The notes under the pieces are model-generated. The model searched no databases. It was not told the DNA's origin and worked only from the letters and a program-made list of their open reading frames with translations. Below are positions 32,681 through 41,165 of a DNA stretch of 64,000 bases, piece by piece. The translations under genes and the position numbers were made by a program. The DNA comes from Lachnoclostridium sp. An181 (GTDB lineage: Bacteria; Bacillota; Clostridia; Lachnospirales; Lachnospiraceae). The stretch is taken from contig NZ_NFKJ01000008.1 of assembly GCF_002160325.1 (NCBI RefSeq), forward strand, positions 1-64,000, read 5' to 3'. Each line of letters opens with the position of its first letter. Positions within the stretch are counted from its first letter, which is position 1.

Positions 32681-33595
32681 ATGTATGATATAGGAATCAT
32701 CGGAGCCGGGACTGCGGGGATGACCGCAGCGATCTACGGACTCCGTGCAGGAAAAAGTGTGTTGCTGATAGAGGAGGGGGCAGTCGGTGGACAGATCGTT
32801 GTCTCACCTCATGTGGAAAATTATCCGGGCATTGCGTCCATGAGCGGGAGTGAATTTGCGAACAATCTTCTGGAGCAGGCTATGAATCTGGGTGCAGGGA
32901 CGCGGTTTACAGCTGTGAAAGCAATACGTAATGAAAAGGACAAAAAAGTAATCGTGAGTGATGAGGGTGAAATCCCGTGCAAAACAGTCATCATTGCAAC
33001 CGGAGCAAAACATCGTCATCTTGGAGTCAAAAGAGAAGAAGAGTTTGTCGGTGCAGGGGTATCCTATTGTGCAGTGTGTGACGGTGCGTTCTTTAAAGGA
33101 ATGGATACTGCTGTTGTGGGCGGCGGAAACACAGCGCTTCAGGATGCGATTTTTCTTTCATCCTATTGCAGGAGGGTATACCTTATTCACAGAAGGGATG
33201 CCTTCAGAGGGGAGGAACACCTGGTTTCCACACTGAAAGCAAAGGAAAATGTGGAGTTTGTTCTGGACAGTGTTGTGGAGGAATTGAAAGGAGACGACCT
33301 TCTAGAGGGAGTCAAGATTAAGAACGTGAAAACAGGAGAGGAAAGGGAACTCTCAGTGGAAGGGATTTTTGTGGCCATTGGTCAGGCGCCTTCCAACGAT
33401 AGGTTCGCAGATGTGGTAAAACTGGATGGAGCAGGATATGTGTTGGCCAGTGAGGACTGTCATACGTCTGCAAACGGTATTTTTACCGCAGGAGACTGCA
33501 GGACAAAGGAAGTCAGACAGCTCACCACAGCAGCGGCGGACGGCGCAGTGGCAGCCATTGCTGCCAGTCAGTATATTGACAGGTATTATAAATAG
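32681..33595 (+). CDS. Thioredoxin reductase-like flavoprotein
   Basis: NADPH-dependent FAD enzyme of 304 residues. The N-terminal FAD motif is GIIGAGTAGMTAA, the redox-active pair is C130-A-V-C133, and an inserted NADPH-binding domain carries VVGGGNTALQDA. The second FAD motif is FTAGDCR. Size and motifs fit the low-molecular-weight thioredoxin reductases. No thioredoxin gene is adjacent; the nearest redoxin is the C-terminal domain of NrdD encoded 50 bases upstream, which is a plausible partner. ATG 32681 follows AAAGGAGG. A TATAAT at 32640-32645 lacks a good -35, so co-transcription with nrdD is likely. Confidence 0.92.
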   Translation: MYDIGIIGAGTAGMTAAIYGLRAGKSVLLIEEGAVGGQIVVSPHVENYPGIASMSGSEFANNLLEQAMNLGAGTRFTAVKAIRNEKDKKVIVSDEGEIPCKTVIIATGAKHRHLGVKREEEFVGAGVSYCAVCDGAFFKGMDTAVVGGGNTALQDAIFLSSYCRRVYLIHRRDAFRGEEHLVSTLKAKENVEFVLDSVVEELKGDDLLEGVKIKNVKTGEERELSVEGIFVAIGQAPSNDRFADVVKLDGAGYVLASEDCHTSANGIFTAGDCRTKEVRQLTTAAADGAVAAIAASQYIDRYYK

Positions 33596-33607
33596 AGGAT
33601 ATAGAAG

Positions 33608-33638
33608 AAAAAAGGACTGCTGCCCGGCAGTCCTTTTT
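33608..33638 (+). terminator. Terminator after trxB-like gene
   Basis: AAAAAGGACTGC and GCAGTCCTTTTT pair around a 6-base loop. It stands between converging genes and may serve purF as well. Confidence 0.85.
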
Positions 33639-33651
33639 GTGTTTTTTGTTT

Positions 33652-35082
33652 TTACATGGATGTAAAGTTTTCGCGTAAATTTATTTTTGGCACTTCCATC
33701 GGATAATCGTTGTTGAAACATGCCATACAAAGAGGAAGTCCTCCGACCATTTCCTGCAAATCCTCGATTTTCATATATCCAAGGGAGTCCGCGCCGATGA
33801 GCTCGCAAATTTCTTCCGGAGTGTGTTTGTAGGCGATAAGTTGTTTGTTGGATGGCACATCAGTTCCAAAATAACAAGGATACAAAAACGGTGGAGAGCT
33901 TACACGCACATGTACTTCTTTCGCTCCGGCCTGTTTCATCATGGTGATCAGATTTGCCATGGTTGTACCCCTTACGATTGAATCATCCACCAGCACGATA
34001 CGTTTTCCGCGCACAACGGATTCCAGCACACTCAACTTGATTTTTACACTTGATTCCCGTTCTTCCTGCGTTGGTTTGATGAAGGTCCTTCCGATATAGC
34101 TGTTTTTGTGAAAGGCAAGAGCAAATGGGATACCGGACTCCTCTGAATATCCTTTTGCTGCGGCAAGCCCGGAATCCGGAACGCCAACAACAAGGTCTGC
34201 GTCCACAGGGTAGGATTTGGCGAGCGCGGCGCCGCCCCGGATTCTGGAATCATAGACGCTGATACCGTCAATCTTGCTGTCCAGCCTTGCAAAATAGATG
34301 TATTCAAAAATACAGTGGGCTTTCTTTTCCTGCTGCAGCTCAAGGTTGGAATGAATGCCGCTCTTTGTGATGGTTAAGATCTCGCCCGGATGGATATCCC
34401 GGATAAAATCTGCACCAACAGCCGAAAGAGCGCAGCTTTCCGATGCTACAATATAGGTATTATCCCTTTTTCCAAGACAGAGCGGTTTTAAACCGAATGG
34501 ATCTCTGACCGCGATCAATTTTCTCGGGCTCATGATGACAAGCGCATAGCCTCCCTTGATTTGTTTTGCTGTCTTGAGTACGGCTTCTTCCACAGTTTTG
34601 GAATTGATGCGTTCTCTGGCAATGGAGTAGGCAATGACCTCTGAGTCTATGGTTGTCTGGAAGATTGCTCCAGAATATTCCTGCTTGTGGCGCAAGTCCA
34701 GCGCATTGACAAGATTGCCGTTGTGTGCAAGTGCCAAAGTTCCTTTGATATAATTCAAAACGAGAGGTTGGGCGTTTTCCAAAGTGGTCGCGCCGGAAGT
34801 GGAGTAACGCACATGTCCCACTCCGATATTTCCCTTAAGTTTTCTCAAGTCGCTTTCCTTAAATACTTCATTAACAAGGCCAAGTCCTTTATAGGAATTT
34901 ACCACACCTTTTGGTCCGTAGGTGTCTGAGACTGCAATTCCGCATGATTCCTGTCCACGGTGCTGAAGGGCAGAAAGTCCGTAGTAAATGGATGAACCCA
35001 CGTTGTGGCCGTCCAGGTCATAGATACCGAAGACGCCGCATTCCTCTTTTAAACCAGTTTCATAAGCGTTGTATTCCTGCAT
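33652..35082 (-). CDS. purF: Amidophosphoribosyltransferase
   Basis: First committed step of purine synthesis: PRPP plus glutamine to phosphoribosylamine. The 476 residues have a 14-residue propeptide ahead of the N-terminal nucleophile Cys15 (EECGVFG), the glutaminase domain, and the phosphoribosyltransferase domain with the PRPP loop VLVDDSIVRGTT. C-terminal cysteines (LCMACF) suit the iron-sulfur, Bacillus-type form. AAGGAAGG precedes the ATG. It is not with other pur genes here; carA is divergent from it. Confidence 0.97.
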   Translation of the reverse strand: MQEYNAYETGLKEECGVFGIYDLDGHNVGSSIYYGLSALQHRGQESCGIAVSDTYGPKGVVNSYKGLGLVNEVFKESDLRKLKGNIGVGHVRYSTSGATTLENAQPLVLNYIKGTLALAHNGNLVNALDLRHKQEYSGAIFQTTIDSEVIAYSIARERINSKTVEEAVLKTAKQIKGGYALVIMSPRKLIAVRDPFGLKPLCLGKRDNTYIVASESCALSAVGADFIRDIHPGEILTITKSGIHSNLELQQEKKAHCIFEYIYFARLDSKIDGISVYDSRIRGGAALAKSYPVDADLVVGVPDSGLAAAKGYSEESGIPFALAFHKNSYIGRTFIKPTQEERESSVKIKLSVLESVVRGKRIVLVDDSIVRGTTMANLITMMKQAGAKEVHVRVSSPPFLYPCYFGTDVPSNKQLIAYKHTPEEICELIGADSLGYMKIEDLQEMVGGLPLCMACFNNDYPMEVPKINLRENFTSM

Positions 35083-35138
35083 AGTAAACCTTCCTTTTAT
35101 TTTAAATTTTATGGATGTTGCTCATTTGCTACTTTGTA

Positions 35139-35167
35139 ATATTAGCAGTTCAAAAAAAAATTGTAAA
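35139..35167 (-). promoter_or_regulatory. sigma-A promoter of purF
   Basis: On the minus strand TTTACA (35167-35162), 17-base spacer, TAATAT (35144-35139) with TGC extension. I saw no purine riboswitch in the leader. Confidence 0.65.
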
Positions 35168-35277
35168 GGTAAGATTGTGCAAAAAATTGCAAAGGAAAAT
35201 TTTTTAAAATAATTGTGTACAAATGAAACAAGAGCAGTTAAAATAGAACATTAGAAGAAAGGAATAAAGGTGATGAG

Positions 35278-36360
35278 ATGAAAGCTTTTCTAATATTGGA
35301 AGATGGCCAAGTATATACCGGGACAAGCGTAGGTTCCACAAGAGAAATTATCAGTGAGATTGTATTCAATACATCCATGACAGGATATCTGGAAGTAATG
35401 ACCGACCCTTCATATGCAGGGCAGGCAGTAGCGATGACCTATCCAATGATTGGGAATTACGGAATCTGTTATGAAGACATGGAGTCCAAAAATCCGTGGG
35501 TGAGCGGATTTATTGTAAAAGAGTTTTCCGGGATCCCAAGTAATTTCAGAAGTGTAGATTCCATCCATAACTTTTTGAAAAAATACGATATTCCAGGAAT
35601 AGCAGGTGTAGATACACGTTCTCTTACAAGAATTTTAAGAGAGAACGGAACGGTCAACGGTATGATTACCACAAATGAAAACTATAACCTGGAAGAAATT
35701 CTCCCAAAACTAAAGGCGTATAAGACCGGAAAAGTCGTGGAGATGGTTACTTGCAAGGAAAAAGAGGTGTACCCGGGAGACGGGCCGAAAGTAGCGGTCA
35801 TGGATTTTGGGGTGAAGGACAATATCATTCAGTCTCTCAGAAAAAGAGGATGTCATGTAACGGTATACCCGGCACTTACGCCGGCAAAGGAGATTTTTGC
35901 GGACAAGCCGGATGGTATTATGCTCACAAATGGACCGGGAGACCCGAAGGAATGTACTTCCATCATTGAGGAACTTAAGAAAATATATAATTCCGATATT
36001 CCGGTGTTTGCAATCTGTCTTGGACATCAGCTGATGGCACTGGCGGCGGGGGCAGATACACATAAAATGAAATACGGCCACCGCGGCGGAAACCATTCTG
36101 TAAAAGATTTGAGTACAGGCAGATGTTATGTCTCCTCTCAGAATCACGGCTATGTGGTTGACACGGACAATTTGGATCCAAAGATTGCAGTCCCATCTTT
36201 TATCAATGTCAATGACAAGACAAACGAAGGACTTGCTTACACAGGAAAGAATATCTATACGGTTCAGTTTCATCCGGAGGCTTGCCCGGGACCGGAGGAC
36301 ACAGGATTTTTGTTTGACCGTTTTGTAAAGGTGATGAATGAAGTAAAAGTGAATGAATAG
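35278..36360 (+). CDS. carA: Carbamoyl-phosphate synthase small subunit
   Basis: Glutaminase subunit that supplies ammonia for carbamoyl phosphate, used for pyrimidines and arginine. The 360 residues hold an N-terminal CarA-specific domain (NTSMTGYLEVMTDPSY) and a class I glutamine amidotransferase domain with catalytic Cys247 (FAICLGHQ) and the His-Glu pair in QFHPEA. The large subunit carB, normally next door, is not in this window: the next gene is a phosphate transporter behind a strong terminator. AAAGGTGATGAG is the ribosome site. Control by PyrR or a riboswitch is not visible in the short leader. Confidence 0.96.
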   Translation: MKAFLILEDGQVYTGTSVGSTREIISEIVFNTSMTGYLEVMTDPSYAGQAVAMTYPMIGNYGICYEDMESKNPWVSGFIVKEFSGIPSNFRSVDSIHNFLKKYDIPGIAGVDTRSLTRILRENGTVNGMITTNENYNLEEILPKLKAYKTGKVVEMVTCKEKEVYPGDGPKVAVMDFGVKDNIIQSLRKRGCHVTVYPALTPAKEIFADKPDGIMLTNGPGDPKECTSIIEELKKIYNSDIPVFAICLGHQLMALAAGADTHKMKYGHRGGNHSVKDLSTGRCYVSSQNHGYVVDTDNLDPKIAVPSFINVNDKTNEGLAYTGKNIYTVQFHPEACPGPEDTGFLFDRFVKVMNEVKVNE

Positions 36361-36367
36361 ACAGAAG

Positions 36368-36407
36368 AAAAACAGGTGCAGAAAAAAAGATATCTGCACC
36401 TGTTTTT
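36368..36407 (+). terminator. Terminator after carA
   Basis: AAAAACAGGTGCAGA pairs perfectly with TCTGCACCTGTTTTT (15 bp) around an A-rich loop. Confidence 0.9.
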
Positions 36408-36452
36408 GGGTATGATACCAATATAGTATGCACAGGAGGAAGAGAGTAGAAT

Positions 36453-38087
36453 ATGAATATTATCATTCCATTCGTCGGAGGTCTTGGAATGTTCATCTAT
36501 GGGATGCAGATTATGGCGCAGGGGCTGGAAAATGCGGCCGGAAACAGGATGAAATCCCTTCTTGAGGCGTTGACGAAAAATAAATTTTTTGGAGTATTGC
36601 TGGGGGCGGTGATCACTGCTGTGATTCAAAGTTCTTCGGCAACCACAGTCATGGTTGTAGGATTTGTAAATGCAGGGATCATGAACCTGTCACAGGCGAT
36701 GGGCGTTATCATGGGCGCAAACGTGGGAACTACAGTTACAGGATGGCTTGTGTCCAGTGTGGAGTGGGCAAAATTTTTAAGTCCGGCAAACCTGGCTCCG
36801 ATCGCCATTATGGCAGGTGTCATTTTGATGATGGCCGGAAAAAGGCATTCTTCCAAGGATGTGTCCAGCATTATCATTGGATTTGGAATTCTGTTTGTAG
36901 GTATCACGACTATGTCATCTGCAGTGGAGCCTCTGAAGGATTCTGCAGTGTTCCGGGACGTGTTTGTGACACTTGGAACTAATCCCTTCCTTGGAATTCT
37001 TGCAGGAGCTGTGGTTACTGCGATCATTCAGAGTTCCTCTGCGTCTGTCGGAATCCTTCAGAGTCTTGCGGCAGCAGGGCTTGTGCCGTTCAGTGCAGCT
37101 ATTTATATTATCATGGGGCAGAACATTGGTACTTGTGTGACGGCAATGCTTTCCAGTGTTGGGGCAAAGAAAAACGCCAAAGTGGCTGCAAGAATGCATC
37201 TTTTGTTCAACATTATCGGGACAGTGATATTCAGCGTGGTTGCCATTATTATTTTCAAAGTTGCATTTCCGCATCTTGGGGAAGGAATGATCACACAGAC
37301 GCAGATCAGTGCCGCACATACAATTTTCAATATCGGCACAACTTTGATTCTTTTTCCAGTATCAAACTGGATCATTGTACTGGCAAAGAAACTTAGCAGA
37401 GTGGAAGAGGAAGAAAATACTGTGCACAGAGCCGTACATTTGGATGAGAGAATGTTGGAGACTCCGGGTCTTGCCCTGCAGTCAACAGTGAGTGAGACTG
37501 CCCGTATGGGTGAGCTTGTGAAAAATTCCCTGCACTGTGCAAAAGATGTCATTTTCTCCCTGGACAAAAAGCAAATTCAGACGATCAAAGAAGAGGAGGA
37601 CATGGTGGACAGGATGTGTGAAGAGATCACAGAGTACACAGTCAAACTCTCAGCAATGACGCTCAGCGAAAAAGAGAATAAACAGGCATCCAGTCTCCTT
37701 CAGATCCTTTCCGATATGGAGAGGGTGGGGGATTACTGTGAGAATTTTGCCGAGTTTGCCGAAACGCTTGCTCAAATTGAGTCTGATTTTACAAGGACAG
37801 CCAAAGAACAGTTAAAAAGTATGATGGAAGTGTGCGTGAAAAGTTATGATCTTGCGCTGGAAGCGTTTAAAAACAAAGACCGTTCTTGCGCCTTTAAAGT
37901 AATTGAGGAGGAGACAAGAGCAGACGATTTGGAGATTACCATGCGCGCCGGTCATATGGAAAGACTGGTAAACAATGAGTGCAGTACGCAGGCGGGCGTT
38001 GTTTTTTTGGATGCTTTGGTTTGTATGGAGCGCGTATCAGACCACTCCAGAAATATAGCGGAGGAAATTCTACAGCAGACAAGTTAA
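36453..38087 (+). CDS. Na/Pi cotransporter family protein with PhoU-like domain
   Basis: Membrane protein of 544 residues. The N-terminal two thirds holds the two inverted Na/Pi-cotransporter repeats, each with the QSSSAT/QSSSAS signature (VIQSSSATTVMVVG and IIQSSSASVGILQ). The last 200 residues are a soluble, helical PhoU-like domain (about 340-540) that probably regulates transport. It likely imports phosphate with sodium, or controls phosphate balance. AGGAGGAAGAG lies before the ATG. It is monocistronic between strong hairpins on both sides. Confidence 0.93.
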   Translation: MNIIIPFVGGLGMFIYGMQIMAQGLENAAGNRMKSLLEALTKNKFFGVLLGAVITAVIQSSSATTVMVVGFVNAGIMNLSQAMGVIMGANVGTTVTGWLVSSVEWAKFLSPANLAPIAIMAGVILMMAGKRHSSKDVSSIIIGFGILFVGITTMSSAVEPLKDSAVFRDVFVTLGTNPFLGILAGAVVTAIIQSSSASVGILQSLAAAGLVPFSAAIYIIMGQNIGTCVTAMLSSVGAKKNAKVAARMHLLFNIIGTVIFSVVAIIIFKVAFPHLGEGMITQTQISAAHTIFNIGTTLILFPVSNWIIVLAKKLSRVEEEENTVHRAVHLDERMLETPGLALQSTVSETARMGELVKNSLHCAKDVIFSLDKKQIQTIKEEEDMVDRMCEEITEYTVKLSAMTLSEKENKQASSLLQILSDMERVGDYCENFAEFAETLAQIESDFTRTAKEQLKSMMEVCVKSYDLALEAFKNKDRSCAFKVIEEETRADDLEITMRAGHMERLVNNECSTQAGVVFLDALVCMERVSDHSRNIAEEILQQTS

Positions 38088-38108
38088 AGCGGAAATCAGA
38101 CAAATAAA

Positions 38109-38164
38109 ATACTCCCCTCCACAGAACAGGTTTTATTGACTTCCTGTTCTGTGGAGGGGAGTAT
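38109..38164. terminator. long perfect hairpin between converging genes
   Basis: A 22-bp perfect inverted repeat (ATACTCCCCTCCACAGAACAGG and its complement, read in two halves) with a 12-base loop. T-rich sequence follows on both strands. It probably terminates both the transporter and the minus-strand gene. Stem is longer than usual. Confidence 0.75.
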
Positions 38165-38166
38165 CT

Positions 38167-38430
38167 TTATTCTTCGATAATCTGGATCTCCAGATAGTCG
38201 AAGTCAATGTTGTCCACAAAATTATCTCCGGAAAACCGGGTCTTGTCATGTCTTTTAAACTCATCGATATTGGCATCCAGCCAGATTGGCTTGCTCAGGT
38301 CAAATTCATAACAGATTTTTTCAAGGGCAAGAAAAATTTTGTGAGTGCGTGTCTCATTGCTGTCATCACAGACAACGAAATCCTTTACCATGCGGTTGTC
38401 TTTCCATATTTTTCCCCATAAGCGGAACAA
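38167..38430 (-). CDS. Conserved-looking small protein with TTG start (87 residues)
   Basis: Family not recognised. The protein is small, acidic and soluble, with segments FRLWGKIWKDNRMVKDF and FDYLEIQIIEE. The reading frame opens at 38463, also with TTG, but AAGGAGG sits inside that stretch, 7 bases before a second TTG at 38430. I take the latter as the start. A textbook promoter on the minus strand supports expression. Its stop lies three bases from the long shared hairpin. Confidence 0.75.
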   Translation of the reverse strand: MFRLWGKIWKDNRMVKDFVVCDDSNETRTHKIFLALEKICYEFDLSKPIWLDANIDEFKRHDKTRFSGDNFVDNIDFDYLEIQIIEE

Positions 38431-38471
38431 ATGAATCCCTCCTTCGCGATCGGACGTGATCAAACAGTAGT

Positions 38472-38500
38472 ATTATAGCAGGGGAAAGAGGAAAAGACAA
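38472..38500 (-). promoter_or_regulatory. sigma-A promoter of the 87-residue protein gene
   Basis: Minus strand TTGTCT (38500-38495), 17-base spacer, perfect TATAAT (38477-38472). Confidence 0.75.
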
Positions 38501-38518
38501 ATTCAAAATACCTTGCTC

Positions 38519-38548
38519 TTGATTTTTTGCGTTCATCTGTGGTACAAT
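38519..38548 (+). promoter_or_regulatory. sigma-A promoter of the PTS IIC-like gene
   Basis: TTGATT (38519-38524), 18-base spacer, TACAAT (38543-38548) with TGG extension. Back to back with the minus-strand promoter at 38472-38500. Confidence 0.65.
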
Positions 38549-38596
38549 CGAAAAGCTGACAAGACATCTGTAATAAAACGTGTAAAGGAGTCAGAG

Positions 38597-39661
38597 ATGA
38601 AAAGATTAAAAAAATGGGCAAATCATGTATTGATTGACGGATTGAGCGGCATGGCACAGGGGTTGTTTGCCACGCTCATCATTGGAACGATTATCCAGCA
38701 GATAGGTACATTTGCGGGGGGAGATTTGGGGAACCTGATATTTTTGACAGGAAAAGTTGCCGCAGCCATGACCGGTGCGGGGATTGGAGTCGGAGTGGCG
38801 TGCAGATTCCAGGCCCCGCCTCTTGTGGTCATTTCAGCAGCGATAGCTGGAATGTCAGGGGCTTTTGCAAGCCAGATACTGAATGGGACCGTGCTGATGG
38901 AAGGAGCCATTGTGCTGTCCGGACCAGGGGAGCCCTTGGGAGCATTTCTTGCAGCCTATGTGGGTATTGAAATCGGGAAACTGGTGTCAGGAAAGACAAA
39001 GGTGGATATTTTGGTGACGCCTCTTATCGTCATTGGATCCGGCGCTTGTGTAGGACTTACTGTGGGGCCTCCGATTTCTGCATTCATGCAGTGGCTGGGG
39101 TCCTTGATCAATTGGGGAACAGAGCAGCAGCCGCTCCTGATGGGGATCATTGTCTCTGTGCTCATGGGCATGATCCTCACTCTGCCTATCAGTTCTGCGG
39201 CTCTTGGGGTGATTTTAAACCTGTCCGGGCTTGCCGCAGGTGCAGCTACAGTCGGATGCTGCTGTAATATGGTCGGGTTTGCGGTCGCGAGTTACCGGGA
39301 AAACAAAATAGGCGGACTTCTTGCGCAGGGCATAGGTACATCCATGCTGCAAGTTCCCAATATTGTGAGAAAACCGATCATCTGGCTCCCGGCCATACTC
39401 TCAAGCGCCATACTTGGCCCGATTGGTACTTTGGTGTTTCATATGACAAACAATGCCACGGGCTCGGGGATGGGGACCGCGGGCCTGGTAGGCCCGATCA
39501 TGACTTGGCAGACCATGGTGGGAGCAGAAGGGGCAGCCGTTGTTCTGATAAAGATCCTGCTCATCCAGTTTATCCTTCCGGCGATCGTCACACTGTTTAT
39601 ATCAGAAATTATGAGGAAAAGAAATTGGATTCAATTCGGGGACATGAAACTGGACTGTTAG
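38597..39661 (+). CDS. PTS IIC-like membrane permease (EIIC_2 family)
   Basis: Polytopic membrane protein of 354 residues rich in Gly/Ala helices. It resembles the PTS_EIIC_2 family, predicted sugar or small-solute permeases. Conserved-looking segments include GAGIGVGVACRFQAPPLVVIS, read as GAGIGVGVAC and FQAPPLVVIS, and GTAGLVGPIMTW. No EIIA or EIIB phosphorylation domain is fused to it and none is encoded nearby. How, or whether, it receives phosphate from HPr is unclear. ATG 38597 follows AAAGGAG; the frame opens earlier at 38513 but that part overlaps the promoter. Substrate unknown. Confidence 0.85.
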   Translation: MKRLKKWANHVLIDGLSGMAQGLFATLIIGTIIQQIGTFAGGDLGNLIFLTGKVAAAMTGAGIGVGVACRFQAPPLVVISAAIAGMSGAFASQILNGTVLMEGAIVLSGPGEPLGAFLAAYVGIEIGKLVSGKTKVDILVTPLIVIGSGACVGLTVGPPISAFMQWLGSLINWGTEQQPLLMGIIVSVLMGMILTLPISSAALGVILNLSGLAAGAATVGCCCNMVGFAVASYRENKIGGLLAQGIGTSMLQVPNIVRKPIIWLPAILSSAILGPIGTLVFHMTNNATGSGMGTAGLVGPIMTWQTMVGAEGAAVVLIKILLIQFILPAIVTLFISEIMRKRNWIQFGDMKLDC

Positions 39662-39694
39662 TGGTCTGTTAAATCTTAAAAAAGCATGAAAACT

Positions 39695-39723
39695 GTGATT
39701 TTTAAAGCTGCATATGCTATAAT
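39695..39723 (+). promoter_or_regulatory. extended -10 promoter of the alarmone synthetase gene
   Basis: GTGATT (39695-39700), 17-base spacer, TGC-TATAAT (TATAAT 39718-39723). Confidence 0.65.
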
Positions 39724-39782
39724 AAAAGTATGTGGGCGAGGTCTGCATCTTTGATTAAATGCGCATAAAAGGAGTGAAACCA

Positions 39783-40493
39783 ATGGAGGCAGCGATTAAA
39801 AATTACGAGGATGTTGACAGTTGGAAGACCATTATGTTTCTTTACAACGCAGCTTTGAAAGAAGTAGAGACAAAGCTGGAAATTTTGAATGAAGAATTCA
39901 AACATGTTCATCGTTATAATCCGATAGAGTACATTAAGACCCGTATCAAGTCTCCGGAAAGTATAGTAAAAAAATTAAAAAGGAACGGGCATGAGACGTC
40001 CATTGAGAATATGGTCCGATATGTCAACGATATTGCAGGAGTCAGGCTCATCTGTTCGTTCACATCAGATATCTACCGTCTTGCGGAGATGATAGGAAAT
40101 CAAAGTGATCTGAAAGTTCTGTCTATCAAGGATTATATTAAAAATCCAAAAAACAGTGGATATAAAAGTTACCATATGCTTGTGTCTGTGCCGATATTTC
40201 TTTCAGACAGTGTTGTGGATACGAAAGTGGAGATTCAGATCCGGACGATTGCAATGGATTTCTGGGCCAGCCTGGAGCACAAGATTTATTATAAATTTGA
40301 GGGAAATGCACCGGAGTATATCAGCAGAGATTTGAAAGAATGTGCTTTGATGGTTTCAGAGCTGGATGAAAGGATGCTGTCCCTTAACGAGGCGATACGG
40401 TCTTGTCTGGAACAACAGGAAAGTGGAGAATGGCGTCAGGATGACGATGATGACGAGAGAAAAGAGAAAAGCGCAGCAGCGCATAACAAGTAG
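39783..40493 (+). CDS. Small alarmone synthetase (RelQ/YjbM-like)
   Basis: Single-domain (p)ppGpp synthetase, 236 residues. The RelA/SpoT synthetase motifs are present: RIKSPESIVKKL, the metal-binding Asp in NDIAGVRLIC, NPKNSGYKSYH for substrate, and VEIQIRTIAMDFWASLEHK. There is no hydrolase domain and no regulatory C-terminal domain, as expected of RelQ/RelP types. The last 25 residues are highly acidic and basic (DDDDERKEK). ATG 39783 follows AAAGGAG. It lies between its own promoter and a strong terminator, so it is transcribed alone. Confidence 0.93.
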   Translation: MEAAIKNYEDVDSWKTIMFLYNAALKEVETKLEILNEEFKHVHRYNPIEYIKTRIKSPESIVKKLKRNGHETSIENMVRYVNDIAGVRLICSFTSDIYRLAEMIGNQSDLKVLSIKDYIKNPKNSGYKSYHMLVSVPIFLSDSVVDTKVEIQIRTIAMDFWASLEHKIYYKFEGNAPEYISRDLKECALMVSELDERMLSLNEAIRSCLEQQESGEWRQDDDDDERKEKSAAAHNK

Positions 40494-40524
40494 AAAGGAG
40501 TTCCCTTTTTGGGAACTCCTTTTT
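40494..40524. terminator. bidirectional terminator between alarmone synthetase and hpf
   Basis: AAAGGAGTTCCC and GGGAACTCCTTT pair perfectly around five T residues, with further T residues after it. Confidence 0.9.
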
Positions 40525-40531
40525 GAACTTA

Positions 40532-41068
40532 TTATTGAAATTCAGGTTCGATCAATCCATAAGAATTGTCTTTTCTTTTGTAAACCACATTAACTTCATC
40601 GGTCTCTGCATTACAGAATACAAAGAAGTTGTGTCCAAGCAAATCCATCTGTACACATGCATCTTCCGGGAACATTGGCTTGATGCCAAAACGTTTGGTG
40701 CGGACGATGCGGATTTCATCTTCCGGGAGATCACTTTCTTCCGGTTCCAAAAACGCGGAAGTAAACGGACCTTCTTCGTGATGTTTTGCAGTCAATTTTG
40801 TCTTATGCTTGCGGAGCTGTCTTTCGATGACCTCCTCAACAAGGTCGATGGAAACGTACATGTCGCTGCTTACCTGCTCAGAACGGATGATCGTACCCTT
40901 TACAGGGATTGTGACCTCGATTTTCTGGCGGTCCTTTTCTACGCTTAAGGTTACAATGATTTCTGTCTCAGGAGTGAAATAGCGTTCCAGCTTTCCTAAT
41001 TTCTTTTCGATGGTTGACCTTAATCCAGGTGTTACCTCGATATTTTTTCCACTAATGATAAAATTCAT
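40532..41068 (-). CDS. hpf: Long ribosome hibernation promoting factor
   Basis: Binds the 30S decoding region and joins two ribosomes into inactive 100S dimers in slow growth. The 178 residues comprise the N-terminal S30AE domain (about 1-100, MNFIISGKNIEVT, RSTIEKKLGKLERYF) and the C-terminal dimerisation domain (about 120-178, VRTKRFGIKPM, GHNFFVFCNAETDEVNVVYKRKDNSYGLIEP). That makes it the long form of Firmicutes. AAAGGAG precedes the start; a TGTTATAAT extended -10 is seen on the minus strand at 41098-41106. Convergent with the alarmone synthetase, another starvation gene. Confidence 0.96.
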   Translation of the reverse strand: MNFIISGKNIEVTPGLRSTIEKKLGKLERYFTPETEIIVTLSVEKDRQKIEVTIPVKGTIIRSEQVSSDMYVSIDLVEEVIERQLRKHKTKLTAKHHEEGPFTSAFLEPEESDLPEDEIRIVRTKRFGIKPMFPEDACVQMDLLGHNFFVFCNAETDEVNVVYKRKDNSYGLIEPEFQ

Positions 41069-41165
41069 AAGCTCAACTCCTTTTCTATTAAGTTAGGATT
41101 ATTATAACATACTTGTCCATCAGCGTACAGCAAAAAGAGCTTTTGTTTATATAATTTTCACAAAA

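Noticed and set aside
35083-35277. Purine riboswitch between purF and carA
   Set aside because: No conserved purine-aptamer pattern was seen on either strand; the leaders are short and AT-rich.
38109-38164. Miniature mobile element
   Set aside because: Perfect stem between convergent genes and T-rich flanks fit a shared terminator better; no target duplication seen.
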